Shown here: positions 1-9,714 of the stretch, in pieces
How positions within the stretch are numbered: position 1 is the first letter of the stretch
Layout: every line of letters starts with the position of its first letter
IMG/VR virus record: IMGVR_UViG_3300025120_000092
Location: 1-49,326 of that record
Strand: one strand, 5' to 3'
Length of the DNA: 49,326 bases
Source: a virus
Translations under genes and position numbers: made by a program
The notes under the pieces: model-generated
Database searches by the model: none
What the model was told of the DNA's origin: nothing
The model's input: only the letters and a program-made list of their open reading frames with translations

Positions 1-2643
1 TCCGTCTGTGCAGTCAGGAGCGTCTGCACAACTACAGTTTCCGGTATCGCACGTCAATGAGCTGGCGCAAGGTGGAGAACCACCTCCGCAGTCGGCGGAA
101 CAACATTCCTTTGTCCATACCGGCACGCAGCTACCAACACCACCTCTACAACAGCTAAACTGAGGACCTTCGAGGATTCCTCCGGGTATTGTTCCCCTTA
201 CTTCACCACCAAGGCACACCTCGCAGTGATTCGCATCGCATACTGGTTGGCAATTGCCATTTATACAGCACGCAACGTAATATGATCCTTCATCTCCATC
301 TGGGTTACATGGATTTGCTTTGGGTGGCGGTGGACAATCGGTGCCAAGCGGATCGTCATTACAACTTCGACAGAAGCTAGGAGCTTCGCCTCCACAACAG
401 CAAGGACCATCCGAATTGCCTCCAGTCTCCCAGTCTGGATCTTCTAAATCAGCGTTTCGAAGGGCCTCTGGATCTCTCTCGAAGAATTCCTTACTATACA
501 AGGAAGGACGACACACACCATTAACACATATATGAGCACTTCCGCAATCGGAATCAGCCGAACATGACGGGATGGTATTGGCATCAAACTGTCCTGCTCT
601 ACCCCGAGATGATCTCTGGATTCCTCTTTCTTCTGCTAGACAACAGCCGGGAAGACCTGGATTTTCTTCACATAACTCACTGTCTCTGTAACCGCAGAGC
701 ATACAGCAAGGAACCATTGGATCTGGATCTGGTGGATCCGTATCACAATCAACCTCTGAACACTGTTCATCTGGGAAAAATTCTAATCCACCAAGACGAG
801 TGCAATCTTCGGCTGTTACGTTTACACATGCAGTTTCATCTGGGTTTGCTGGATCTGGTAGATAACAACAAGCTCCTATATCTGGAGGAGGCACAGTAGG
901 ACAATCATCTTCTCCGGTGCAAATTGTTTGTGGTGTGAATATTCCACCACCATCTACACAATTAGTTTGTGTTATAAAATCTTCACATTTGTATTCTGAG
1001 TCGGTATCACCAGAATTGCAATTTTGTAAACAAGTACAACACTTACCAACTGGTTCGTCGTCATCGACAATACAACAATCAATATCTTGACATCTAACGT
1101 CTTGTCCCATAAATACACCACCGACTCGCTTACAATCTTGGACTGTAACATCACTCAGGCAAGTATCTTCAGTGCAACATGCACCAATGTATGGAATATA
1201 ATCACAACAATCGATATATCCACATCCTGCCGTTCCACCGCCATATGCGGGATCGTTTGGATTTATGGAAGTACCTTCTAAAATTTCTTCGCACTGTATT
1301 CTACTGTAATTACCAATACAGATACCATCTTTACAACAGGCCCATTGTGGTTGACATGGATCATTACAAAATCTTATTGAGTTATCACCCTCTGGACTTG
1401 AATCATATGAATTACAGGTTACACCTTCCCAGTAAGTTGCATTATAGTAATCACATTCTGCTTTACTCATCTCAGATAAACAAATACCCTCAGAACAACA
1501 AACTCCGGCGGTGATGCCACAGTTATTTTGACATGAGTTGTTTATATCAAAAACACCATACAAATTATCACAGAAAGATTGTGTTACATAATCTTTACAT
1601 TTGAATGTTTCATTGATTGGATCTTGATAACAACAGGATCCGTATGCTCCACCAGATTGACATGAATCTACATTGTAACCTCTTGCAGCAAAAACAACTC
1701 TCCAAGAGAAACCATTGTCGTGACTATAGAAGTTACAGATATCAGTACCACAACTGAAGAACTTGTTTAATGATTCAAAGTAAACATTGTCTGGGAACTT
1801 CCAAAATCCATCACCTTTAACAACCGCAGTAAACGATCGTAGTTCTGGTTTTGCGTTGAAGTCTCCGGTGAATCCCTTGATACCAATTGGGGTATTGATT
1901 ACAACCAATGCACCTCTATCGACATCAATCAGAATTCCGCTGTCTGATGTTTCTCCACCAAGATCGTCATCCCCAGTTACTCCTGTAATTTCATCTTGTA
2001 GAATTGGACCGACTGTATAAGTAAAGTCCTTTGTATCAGTAACAAGTTTTACGTTAGCGGCTGGAGCAGCATCAACTTCGTCTGGAAATTGTGCCTTACT
2101 TAAAATGGAGTTGAAGAATAAAATTTCATCGTCTATTGTGACACCATGAAGTTCAGAAACTCTATCTGGCTCGCTAAGATAAAGTAAGTGACTACCTGTC
2201 ATTCCGACATCTACACTCGCACCAGTAAACTCTTCTGGATTGTAGCCACCAGTTATGAAAACAGAATTGAATAGACCAACAGAAACATAAAGTGAACCAT
2301 CACCACCTATTGATGTGAATTCAAATGTCTTTCCACCGTCAACACCTTTAAACAAATCATATTGACCTGCATCGACAGTCGAACCTGCTCCAAGGTGATA
2401 AGTTCCAGTATTTCCAGTTAAACCTATAACGGTAAATACATTTTCATCACTGATATGGAAATCTAAGTGATCATCATATCTTTCTATTCGAGTGATATAT
2501 GCACCAGTTCCACCTGATGGACCAGACCAAGTAGTGCCAGGAGTTGCTAACTCTGGCCCAGTGGTGCCGGTTATTCCTCTTGGACCCTGCGGACCTCTAG
2601 GTCCCTTTGGTTTTATGTGGCTACTTCCGATGAATCTTGACAT
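1..2643 (-). CDS. giant collagen-like, cysteine-rich virion or adhesin protein (partial, C-terminus off window)
   Basis: The frame is open from an ATG at 2643 to the window edge (881 residues), so the C-terminus is missing. Residues ~12-30 are collagen-like Gly-X-Y triplets (GPRGPQGPRG). A beta-rich linker follows. From about residue 290 onward there are many cysteine-rich repeats of the form GACC...C...C...GG.F...C, and a segment C..DSDC...HICVNGVC resembling EGF or IGFBP-like knots. It is the first of three tandem paralogues (with the next two genes) that share this N-terminal plan. Those two end in an Lcl/DUF1566-like domain, so this one probably does too. It is the most distal gene of the minus-strand baseplate and fibre block, which suggests an exposed fibre tip or receptor-binding role. 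GACC repeats are typical of planctomycete surface proteins (family knowledge). The function is inferred. Confidence 0.8.
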   Translation of the reverse strand, partial: MSRFIGSSHIKPKGPRGPQGPRGITGTTGPELATPGTTWSGPSGGTGAYITRIERYDDHLDFHISDENVFTVIGLTGNTGTYHLGAGSTVDAGQYDLFKGVDGGKTFEFTSIGGDGSLYVSVGLFNSVFITGGYNPEEFTGASVDVGMTGSHLLYLSEPDRVSELHGVTIDDEILFFNSILSKAQFPDEVDAAPAANVKLVTDTKDFTYTVGPILQDEITGVTGDDDLGGETSDSGILIDVDRGALVVINTPIGIKGFTGDFNAKPELRSFTAVVKGDGFWKFPDNVYFESLNKFFSCGTDICNFYSHDNGFSWRVVFAARGYNVDSCQSGGAYGSCCYQDPINETFKCKDYVTQSFCDNLYGVFDINNSCQNNCGITAGVCCSEGICLSEMSKAECDYYNATYWEGVTCNSYDSSPEGDNSIRFCNDPCQPQWACCKDGICIGNYSRIQCEEILEGTSINPNDPAYGGGTAGCGYIDCCDYIPYIGACCTEDTCLSDVTVQDCKRVGGVFMGQDVRCQDIDCCIVDDDEPVGKCCTCLQNCNSGDTDSEYKCEDFITQTNCVDGGGIFTPQTICTGEDDCPTVPPPDIGACCYLPDPANPDETACVNVTAEDCTRLGGLEFFPDEQCSEVDCDTDPPDPDPMVPCCMLCGYRDSELCEENPGLPGCCLAEERGIQRSSRGRAGQFDANTIPSCSADSDCGSAHICVNGVCRPSLYSKEFFERDPEALRNADLEDPDWETGGNSDGPCCCGGEAPSFCRSCNDDPLGTDCPPPPKANPCNPDGDEGSYYVACCINGNCQPVCDANHCEVCLGGEVRGTIPGGILEGPQFSCCRGGVGSCVPVWTKECCSADCGGGSPPCASSLTCDTGNCSCADAPDCTDG

Positions 2644-2654
2644 ATAGAATCTCT

Positions 2655-5564
2655 TTATGAATTACAGTCACATGGACTACATGAATTACAACCACCCAAG
2701 ACTGGATATGCAGGGGAACTGTTGGCACAACTCACGCTTATTGTATATATGGGAATTCTTCTCACGGGTCGCAGTTTATTTTTATCGTTTACATCTTTCC
2801 TGTATGAACTGATCATATTACCATCGGGTACACTTTGTGCATACATTCGATGTCCCTGAGAAGCTTCAAACTGCCTACCAGTTATTTCTGATGTTCTTAA
2901 ATTAGGATCAGAAGTTTCGTAGTTACCAGTGCTTGGCAAAAATTTCGATCCGGAAGTAGATGTCCAATATCGTCCAGTCATAGGAATGTATCCTGTAGTC
3001 GAACTCTGCATCTGAGAATTTTTCCCAGTCATATAGTTCATCTCAACTGCACTAGGAATATACCAATCGGTAAAACCAGTATTGTTGCTTCTGTTAAAAG
3101 AAGAAATCTCGTAAGTTGCGTCACCATTTGTGTTTTGTATATCCCACATTATGGCATAGTAAAGATCAAAATTAGTTTCAACTGCATCTCTGAGTGCGGC
3201 TTCATTATCAAAGTCAAACAATTCGATGAGAGGATACCAATTTGAAGATGTTTCTATACCATGCTTCCATCTTGTATAATCAAAATCATCCCCTAAACTA
3301 GGACCAAGATTCCAAATATGTGTGTCTTTACTGGTATCATCATAAAGTCTGGTATTCAATAATCCATCTATTACAGATGTAGCGTATGAAGTCTCACCTT
3401 GTTCAAATCCTTTATTCATACCCCATGTCATGTCGTAGTTGTTGCTATTTCCTACGGATAGATCTTCTTTGGCAGTAACTAAAGCCCATCGACGATGAAT
3501 CGTAGCTGTGCCATAATACCTAGAGGCAAAGTAAGAGTACATTATTGAGCCACCCTCATCTACAACATTGGCCTCTTCCATTTTATCGTTCAATGAAGCA
3601 GAACCGTAATCACATAATCTAGGTAAAGGATTTCCAAATTGATCTCTTCCATGGTTTATGAAAGTTTTACTTATGTGTCCTTGTTCTTGTGCGTTCCATG
3701 TATTCTCGTAAAAATCTTTAAAGTAGATTTTAAGTGGAGACGTGTGATCACAGGGACAAGTCTGTTGGTTTTCTGTTCTTGGTCCAACAGAGGAGACATA
3801 ACTTCTTGGTGTGCCAGGAAACAACGAACCATTTGCTTGACAATATTTCTGGATTAAGTTAGAACCATCTTCATTTGCACCAGTGTGTGTTTCCATGCAG
3901 TATATGGGGGGTCCTTTTGCCAAGTCTGGATTATTTACAGTAGTACAAGTTGATGGTTCTCCAATGTAACCTACAAAAATACCTCCACCAAATTCATCAC
4001 CAACTCGAATACCATCCACACATGGTTGAGTGTTCAGTTGACAAGAATCTTCTCCTTGTTCGGAGATGGGAGGTCTGCAACACTCCACATAATTTGGTTC
4101 ATCAGGAAAATCGCATTGTGTTCCGATTCCATGAAAAACTCCAGACTCTGTGTCACCATCATTATCAATATCTTTATTCACAGCACAACCAAAAGCAGAG
4201 TCTTGTGTGCAGATTTCACCTCTACAACACGCACCGAAATATCCTTCGGTACAACAATTTACCCAATTGGGAGCGGTCTCATCACATGATCTACCCTCAA
4301 AGAATACACCATCAATTAGATCACAAAATTCAGCATCGACTGATAGACAAACCCCGTCTTTACAACAGGCTCCATCACCCGGACATTTGTTTGGACAACC
4401 ACCAGATTCTTGTATTTCTGCACAGGTTTTATCTGCAAATAATCCACCGATTTCATCACACTTTTCTTTTGTGCTTCTTACACATCCATCATTTACACAA
4501 CAAGAACCTTCAACAAAGCAGTTTGGACCTTCTTGTCTGTCTAAACATGTTACTGTATCAAACACACCTTCGATTGCATCACAAAAAGCTTTTGTAATAT
4601 AATCATCACAAGTTGTAGTAAAGTCTCCAGATTCTCTGGAACAATAACAACAAGATCCTATTGTATTCTCAAACAACGCCCCCAACTTTTGGGATGGTGT
4701 TTTTATCTTCTTTGTTCCAACTGTTCTATCTCTGAATTTAAACTGTGCCTGTATTTGATCTTTAGTTAAACCAGACTGATTTAGTATATTTGACATTGGT
4801 AGATAAACACCAAAGCATACACCTGCCACTGTTTCTAGTGGATCTCCACCGCCAAAGAAATTGTGTGTTCCATGAATTTTTTCACTTCCACTAGCCCCAC
4901 TAACACCCGGTGTTAAATCCTGTACATTCCAGTTCACCAACGAGGGCTGACTGCCGGGAACCTGTCCGGCATCAATTGAAGAAAAACTTTCTCTCACTAT
5001 CTTAAAAGTAAACCCAACAGATCCAGAACTTCCGGTGTTTGCAACAGGAGTGGGATCATAAGTTAAACCTCTTGCTCCCTTGCCACCAGTTCGTCCATCT
5101 CTAGTGAAGAAAACAATTTCTCCAGTGTTTCCAATTTTCCCAACATCATATGTTTTACCACTAAGAACTATTTCATCGGTTCCATTTGAACCATGAATTG
5201 GATGTGCGATTATATCACTACCAGAAATTCTTAATCGTTTGAATGTTGCAGTGTTTCCATCTACTGATTTTAGTATGCTGTTATAAGTACCACCATAAAC
5301 AGGAGCAGCGATAAAAATGCCTTCGGGTAAAATATCACCTGTAGCTCCGATTATATTATCAATGGTAAACTCTTTACCATCAGTAAGACTGATCTTAATT
5401 CCGGAAGCTGACACTCCAACTATGTTAGATATCCCAGCACCAGTATTACCCCTACTTCCTAGAGTATAGCCACCAGTAGTTCCAGTTGCTCCCTTTGCTC
5501 CGGTAGGTCCAGTAGGTCCAACAGGACCCGGTGCCACTATGATATGTCTACTACTTCCAGCCAT
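2655..5564 (-). CDS. giant collagen-like, Cys-repeat protein with Lcl/DUF1566-like C-terminal domain
   Basis: 969 residues. Residues ~11-35 are collagen-like (GPVGPTGPTGAKGATG). Residues ~285-515 hold at least six cysteine-rich repeats with patterns such as GACCKDGVC and GSCCVNDGC, followed by C...GG.F and a closing Cys. From ~520 a domain opens with GDEFGGGIFVGY and ends with WYIPSAVEMNYM, YWTSTSG and LRPVRRIP. These are hallmarks of the DUF1566/Lcl C-terminal domain first named in Legionella collagen-like protein. The start codon overlaps the stop of the upstream gene (TAATG), so the two are translationally coupled. It is probably a trimeric virion fibre or adhesin that reads host-surface polysaccharide; that role is inferred from architecture and position next to baseplate genes. 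Confidence 0.85.
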   Translation of the reverse strand: MAGSSRHIIVAPGPVGPTGPTGAKGATGTTGGYTLGSRGNTGAGISNIVGVSASGIKISLTDGKEFTIDNIIGATGDILPEGIFIAAPVYGGTYNSILKSVDGNTATFKRLRISGSDIIAHPIHGSNGTDEIVLSGKTYDVGKIGNTGEIVFFTRDGRTGGKGARGLTYDPTPVANTGSSGSVGFTFKIVRESFSSIDAGQVPGSQPSLVNWNVQDLTPGVSGASGSEKIHGTHNFFGGGDPLETVAGVCFGVYLPMSNILNQSGLTKDQIQAQFKFRDRTVGTKKIKTPSQKLGALFENTIGSCCYCSRESGDFTTTCDDYITKAFCDAIEGVFDTVTCLDRQEGPNCFVEGSCCVNDGCVRSTKEKCDEIGGLFADKTCAEIQESGGCPNKCPGDGACCKDGVCLSVDAEFCDLIDGVFFEGRSCDETAPNWVNCCTEGYFGACCRGEICTQDSAFGCAVNKDIDNDGDTESGVFHGIGTQCDFPDEPNYVECCRPPISEQGEDSCQLNTQPCVDGIRVGDEFGGGIFVGYIGEPSTCTTVNNPDLAKGPPIYCMETHTGANEDGSNLIQKYCQANGSLFPGTPRSYVSSVGPRTENQQTCPCDHTSPLKIYFKDFYENTWNAQEQGHISKTFINHGRDQFGNPLPRLCDYGSASLNDKMEEANVVDEGGSIMYSYFASRYYGTATIHRRWALVTAKEDLSVGNSNNYDMTWGMNKGFEQGETSYATSVIDGLLNTRLYDDTSKDTHIWNLGPSLGDDFDYTRWKHGIETSSNWYPLIELFDFDNEAALRDAVETNFDLYYAIMWDIQNTNGDATYEISSFNRSNNTGFTDWYIPSAVEMNYMTGKNSQMQSSTTGYIPMTGRYWTSTSGSKFLPSTGNYETSDPNLRTSEITGRQFEASQGHRMYAQSVPDGNMISSYRKDVNDKNKLRPVRRIPIYTISVSCANSSPAYPVLGGCNSCSPCDCNS

Positions 5565-8500
5565 TAACTATCCCTTATAACCTTTGGAACTCTCCAAAGT
5601 GAATCATCGCCGGATAGATATTTTGAATCACATCTAATCAAACGAACTGGTCTTACTTTGTATTTATTTTCTAAACGATTTGCTTTATATGTAAAGAATT
5701 GAGTAACATCTCCATTAGGATTGAAGTGCATTGCCCAAGCTTCGGATCCAGATATAATACTTCCATCACCCAGAACTACACCCTCACCACTCACACCGGA
5801 TCCTAAAGTTGATCCAGCATATTCATTAAAGGCTCCAGTTGATGTCCAGTGCCAACCATCAACTGGAACACCTTCATGTTCTAGTAGTTTTACATTTAAG
5901 TTAAAGTTGTAGTAGTCATCATCACTGGTACAGTTTGCAGCAATAAACGCCATCTCATCATGACTGGGTAAATACCAGTTCGATACTGCTGCTGGGTTTT
6001 CTCCTGTTTGTCCGTCAGAAGTTAACCCGTCAGATAATAATCTAGCAGCTCTAAAAGATGTCATCTCACCTGCGGTTGGACCAAACAAACTCTGATCAAA
6101 TCTAACATCGAACTTGCCATCACTATAGTTATCAGCGGAAACTAGTCGTATTGTATTTAACAGTCCCCAATTTCTTCTCCAATATCCATTATTGGCTTGC
6201 TTTGGATGTGTTGCAGCCCACAACTGAGGATCTGTCCTAGTTCCTCTTGCTTTTTCACACGAAACAAAAGTATTGCTGTTTAGGTTATTGAGTGACTTCG
6301 AATACTTGGAATCATACCAATAACCCTCATTACCAATATAACTTTCGTAGTTTGGTAAGTCATTATATTTTCCGTTTATTTCATCGTACAGTGGACCCCA
6401 GGCACACCCAGAGTTACCCCAAACAAACTCTTCTTGCGTAAAAGGACTACCGTAGTCTGACAGAGTTGAGCCAGAAATTGCAATCGGTTCTTTGGAAACT
6501 ATGAGAAGATATGAATCTGGCAGTGGTTCTCCTGCAACAGGCAAATCTGTTCTAAAGAAAGGGTTGCAATTACTAGCAGTTCCACCACTTATACCATATC
6601 CATTATAGTCATATGAACTGTAATAGTATTCAGAGTTTCTCATATTTCCATCAATCAAACTCATGGTGTTTCCCGGACTAAATGCATGTCTCGCACCAAG
6701 AAGTTTAGATCCATATGGGTTGTATAATCCAACAACCACACCTCCGGCAAATTCATCGCCTGGTTTTATTTGCTGTGAACCAATTATACCAGAGCAACTA
6801 CTTGTTGCTTTATTTGTGCAGTTTACTTGAGAACATGTGGTTCCTTTTCCTGCGTAGTATCCACCTGTTGCGATACAAGAATCTCCTGAGATTCCGCTAT
6901 CACAATCTCCTGATGATCGGCAGCAAGCCCCGGTTCCCCCATAACAGCGATTCTCTCCGTTTTCGTCAATACATTGAACCCCGAGTCCGTGGAAAAATCC
7001 ACCCGACTCTACACAATCATAGTGTGTTTTTAGTTCACAATCACCAACACCATTACAACATGCTCCGAGATCTCCAAAAGCAGAATTGCAACTAATATCC
7101 ACACAAGATATATCATTACCACCAAAAATGGTTTCTATATTTTCTTCCAAACCTAATGATAAACATTCATATGCAGTCATTTGCTGGCATTGTATATTCC
7201 CAAAGTCGGTGTTTTTTATACAACATGGACCTTTTACATTACAGATGTCACAAGTAGATCCTGTTCCACCAAAAGTCCCACCGGCAATACAAGTATCACA
7301 AGTAGAGCCAACTCCCTGAAAATAACCATTCGTACAACCATCTATTGTTCTAAGATCACAAGTTCCTGATGCACTACAACATGCCCCGACACCAGTTACA
7401 TCTTCAAATGAACCTTCAAAATTTCTAAACAGCGGATCATCTTGATTTGGGTTACATGAAAATACCAGTGAGTCTGATACAGATAGACCATCTAGAGTAA
7501 CACCACCAATAGAAACTGGACCTTGAGATACTAGGTTTCCATACCAAAGACCATCAACCCAAAAGAAATTGTAAAGTTGTTCCACACCAATGTTATTATC
7601 ATCTAAAGAAAAACATGGGACTCTATTGTACGGAAATACAACGTTTGTTCCAAATCTCTGATATGAATCATTGAAAGGATTATGGTGCCTTTTCATGAAT
7701 ATACTAATTGCATGACCTTTATCAGAATCTTCTGGAGGTAATATGTTAAAAACTACACGCCTTCCAGTAGGTACTGTGGTTGCTTCTACTATAAAGAAAT
7801 CTGCTTCTCTTGGATCTATATCAACTCGCCAAGTAAAAAAGTCTTCTAATAACGTGTAGTTATTGGAACTTGTTCCTATGATCTTAAATCTTTCTGCATA
7901 CCTTGATATCGCAGATTCTAGAGTTTCTTCTATAGGATCGTATTTTATTCTATCGCCAGTTGCAGCCGGACCAAGCTTAAAAGGACCGCTGACTCCCTCT
8001 GGTATAAATGATCTTATAATATCATTTTTAGTTGCTGCTTCATCTAGTTCTATGCTACCAACGAAACCAACATTATAGTCTATTACAATTTCATTTCCAT
8101 CAATAGTCTCGAAGACATTTAAACCAAATCCAGTAGCAGTTATAGGTCTAACTGAAATTCCTTGGAGTTGATCTCCACAAACACCATCATACAAACCAAT
8201 ACCAGTCGATCCTTCGGCGGTTCCTGTTATGAACTGGAAGGACGGACCTGTATAACCTACAAGCGCCCCGTCTGCGTACAACACAACACCAGAGCTAAAT
8301 CCCTGTTCTAGTGTAGATCCTGCTAAGGTAAATCCTAGTAGTTCGTTTCCAGTGCCACCACTGAGTCCATATGAAAGCGGTCCAGTATGTCCTTTGGGAC
8401 CACTAGGACCTGACAGTCCAATTGGACCTGTAGATCCACCGGACTGACCGGCGTGGATGAAGCTTACTGCACTGCTTCCATAAGTACCTTGTCTTGCCAC
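5564..8500 (-). CDS. giant collagen-like, Cys-repeat protein with Lcl/DUF1566-like C-terminal domain (paralogue)
   Basis: 978 residues, same plan as the downstream paralogue. Residues ~19-45 are collagen-like (GPIGLSGPSGPKGHTGP). A beta-rich region follows to ~365. Residues ~370-580 contain about six cysteine repeats (GACCSASGTCDL, GACCNGVGDCEL, GACCRSSGDCDS) each closing with a GGFF.GLG..C-like segment. The Lcl/DUF1566-like domain begins at GDEFAGGVVVGL near 582 and ends with WYLPSHDEMAFI, WHWTSTG and KVRPVRLI. The repeats align by eye with GACC repeats of planctomycete extracellular proteins. It lies between a fibre-like gene and its paralogue, with almost no intergenic space, inside the late virion block. 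Likely an exposed fibre or adhesin subunit; a tail-fibre adhesin and a host-attachment protein are not distinguishable from sequence. Confidence 0.85.
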   Translation of the reverse strand: MARQGTYGSSAVSFIHAGQSGGSTGPIGLSGPSGPKGHTGPLSYGLSGGTGNELLGFTLAGSTLEQGFSSGVVLYADGALVGYTGPSFQFITGTAEGSTGIGLYDGVCGDQLQGISVRPITATGFGLNVFETIDGNEIVIDYNVGFVGSIELDEAATKNDIIRSFIPEGVSGPFKLGPAATGDRIKYDPIEETLESAISRYAERFKIIGTSSNNYTLLEDFFTWRVDIDPREADFFIVEATTVPTGRRVVFNILPPEDSDKGHAISIFMKRHHNPFNDSYQRFGTNVVFPYNRVPCFSLDDNNIGVEQLYNFFWVDGLWYGNLVSQGPVSIGGVTLDGLSVSDSLVFSCNPNQDDPLFRNFEGSFEDVTGVGACCSASGTCDLRTIDGCTNGYFQGVGSTCDTCIAGGTFGGTGSTCDICNVKGPCCIKNTDFGNIQCQQMTAYECLSLGLEENIETIFGGNDISCVDISCNSAFGDLGACCNGVGDCELKTHYDCVESGGFFHGLGVQCIDENGENRCYGGTGACCRSSGDCDSGISGDSCIATGGYYAGKGTTCSQVNCTNKATSSCSGIIGSQQIKPGDEFAGGVVVGLYNPYGSKLLGARHAFSPGNTMSLIDGNMRNSEYYYSSYDYNGYGISGGTASNCNPFFRTDLPVAGEPLPDSYLLIVSKEPIAISGSTLSDYGSPFTQEEFVWGNSGCAWGPLYDEINGKYNDLPNYESYIGNEGYWYDSKYSKSLNNLNSNTFVSCEKARGTRTDPQLWAATHPKQANNGYWRRNWGLLNTIRLVSADNYSDGKFDVRFDQSLFGPTAGEMTSFRAARLLSDGLTSDGQTGENPAAVSNWYLPSHDEMAFIAANCTSDDDYYNFNLNVKLLEHEGVPVDGWHWTSTGAFNEYAGSTLGSGVSGEGVVLGDGSIISGSEAWAMHFNPNGDVTQFFTYKANRLENKYKVRPVRLIRCDSKYLSGDDSLWRVPKVIRDS

Positions 8501-8516
8501 TGCGTCACCTTCCAGA

Positions 8517-9701
8517 TTAAGTTAGATTTAAAGTGCTCTCTACAGTAGCTTTATGTGTATCTAATGCAGTAAGTTTGTCATACAAATCGACAGGAGATCC
8601 TGTCTTACTCTGATTATATATGGTCGCAGTGTCAGTGACGGTTAGGTTTTCTATAGTAACACTAGATGGAATTGAAACTGCGCTGGTAGAACTTACTTTG
8701 ATATAGGGATATAACTCAATTTGTCTTTGAGTGTTCTGACCAACGATGACTGTCTCTGTTTTTCTTGAAAATATGGGTGTTGTAAACGCATAATGTGTAT
8801 TGGATGATATTGTCCAAGTTCCTGATGCAATAGTAATTTTACCGGAGGAATCAGCCAATCCAGTAATTTTTCCTGACCCATCACTAGATTTTCTTACATC
8901 AAAATAATTATCTACGGTGTTTGCTCCAACAACTTGACCACTCCAAGTTATTCTTCCATTTGTTTGCTGGATTGCAGAACTTCCGATTAAACCCGGATCT
9001 GGCGGTGTATTGACATAAATTCTTTCGTCCAAAGATGAAAGAGATGCCGATGAATTCAATGCACCATATAAATCTTTGTAATCTAAAATTGTAAAGGTCA
9101 GAGGTCTGTCACATCTTTTCCAATTGTAAGAATCAGATTCTGTTATTGAATAAATCAACGCGCCAGGAGGCTCTGTTCCAACTTCACTTGAAATTTCCTC
9201 TCCACCGATAATGTAACCAACATAGTTTAAAACTTGTGCATTAAAGCCTGGAGTTTTAATTTTTTGTATAACTGGTTTTACAACATATCCCGGATTGTTT
9301 GGTGCAAGAGCCTGCAATACACCGCTAGTATTTCCCGACAGGAAGTAAACATCTTCTCCACCCGCACCGCCAGTCACACCGTCTTCATCTTTTTCTTGTC
9401 TGAGTGTGATTGGACCTGTATCTGGATAATTTATCATTCCATAAAGAACAACATTAAGATTAGATCCAGTAATACTCTCTACTACACCAAAAACTTCGGC
9501 ATTGGCAGGATCATTTGCGAGAGATGTCACATACCTGTTCAATCCCGGATCGTAACGAACTACATGGCCAGCACTTAATCCATTTTCTACAGAATATTCA
9601 TCAGCATCCCTAGAGATGGTGGTGAGTAATCGAGCACCAACTGTATTAAGGTTAGCGACACTTCTAATTGAATCAATGTTTGATGAACTATAACTGGGCA
9701 T
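8517..9701 (-). CDS. virion structural / tail-fibre-like protein
   Basis: 394 residues, beta-rich and Gly/Ser/Thr-rich. The N-terminal part contains a segment like GLSAGHVVRYD...Y....AN.A.VFGVVESI, resembling the repeated 'G.VV....G' units of its upstream neighbour (which has SLGDIVRFN...QTLGIVTKKI). This suggests a shared fibre-shaft building block. The C-terminus (YDKLTALDTHKATVESTL) looks helical and could trimerise. It sits between a larger fibre-like gene and the giant collagen-like genes. No enzymatic motif is visible. Probable component of the long fibre or baseplate attachment; assignment rests on composition and context. Confidence 0.65.
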   Translation of the reverse strand: MPSYSSSNIDSIRSVANLNTVGARLLTTISRDADEYSVENGLSAGHVVRYDPGLNRYVTSLANDPANAEVFGVVESITGSNLNVVLYGMINYPDTGPITLRQEKDEDGVTGGAGGEDVYFLSGNTSGVLQALAPNNPGYVVKPVIQKIKTPGFNAQVLNYVGYIIGGEEISSEVGTEPPGALIYSITESDSYNWKRCDRPLTFTILDYKDLYGALNSSASLSSLDERIYVNTPPDPGLIGSSAIQQTNGRITWSGQVVGANTVDNYFDVRKSSDGSGKITGLADSSGKITIASGTWTISSNTHYAFTTPIFSRKTETVIVGQNTQRQIELYPYIKVSSTSAVSIPSSVTIENLTVTDTATIYNQSKTGSPVDLYDKLTALDTHKATVESTLNLT

Positions 9702-9714
9702 TTTTTATTCCTTC

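Noticed and set aside
3950-4602. Plus-strand open frames of 150-215 codons in the Cys-rich region.
   Set aside because: Their composition is low-complexity and mirrors the minus-strand Cys codons; the minus frame has clear domains, and no ribosome site or promoter is present.
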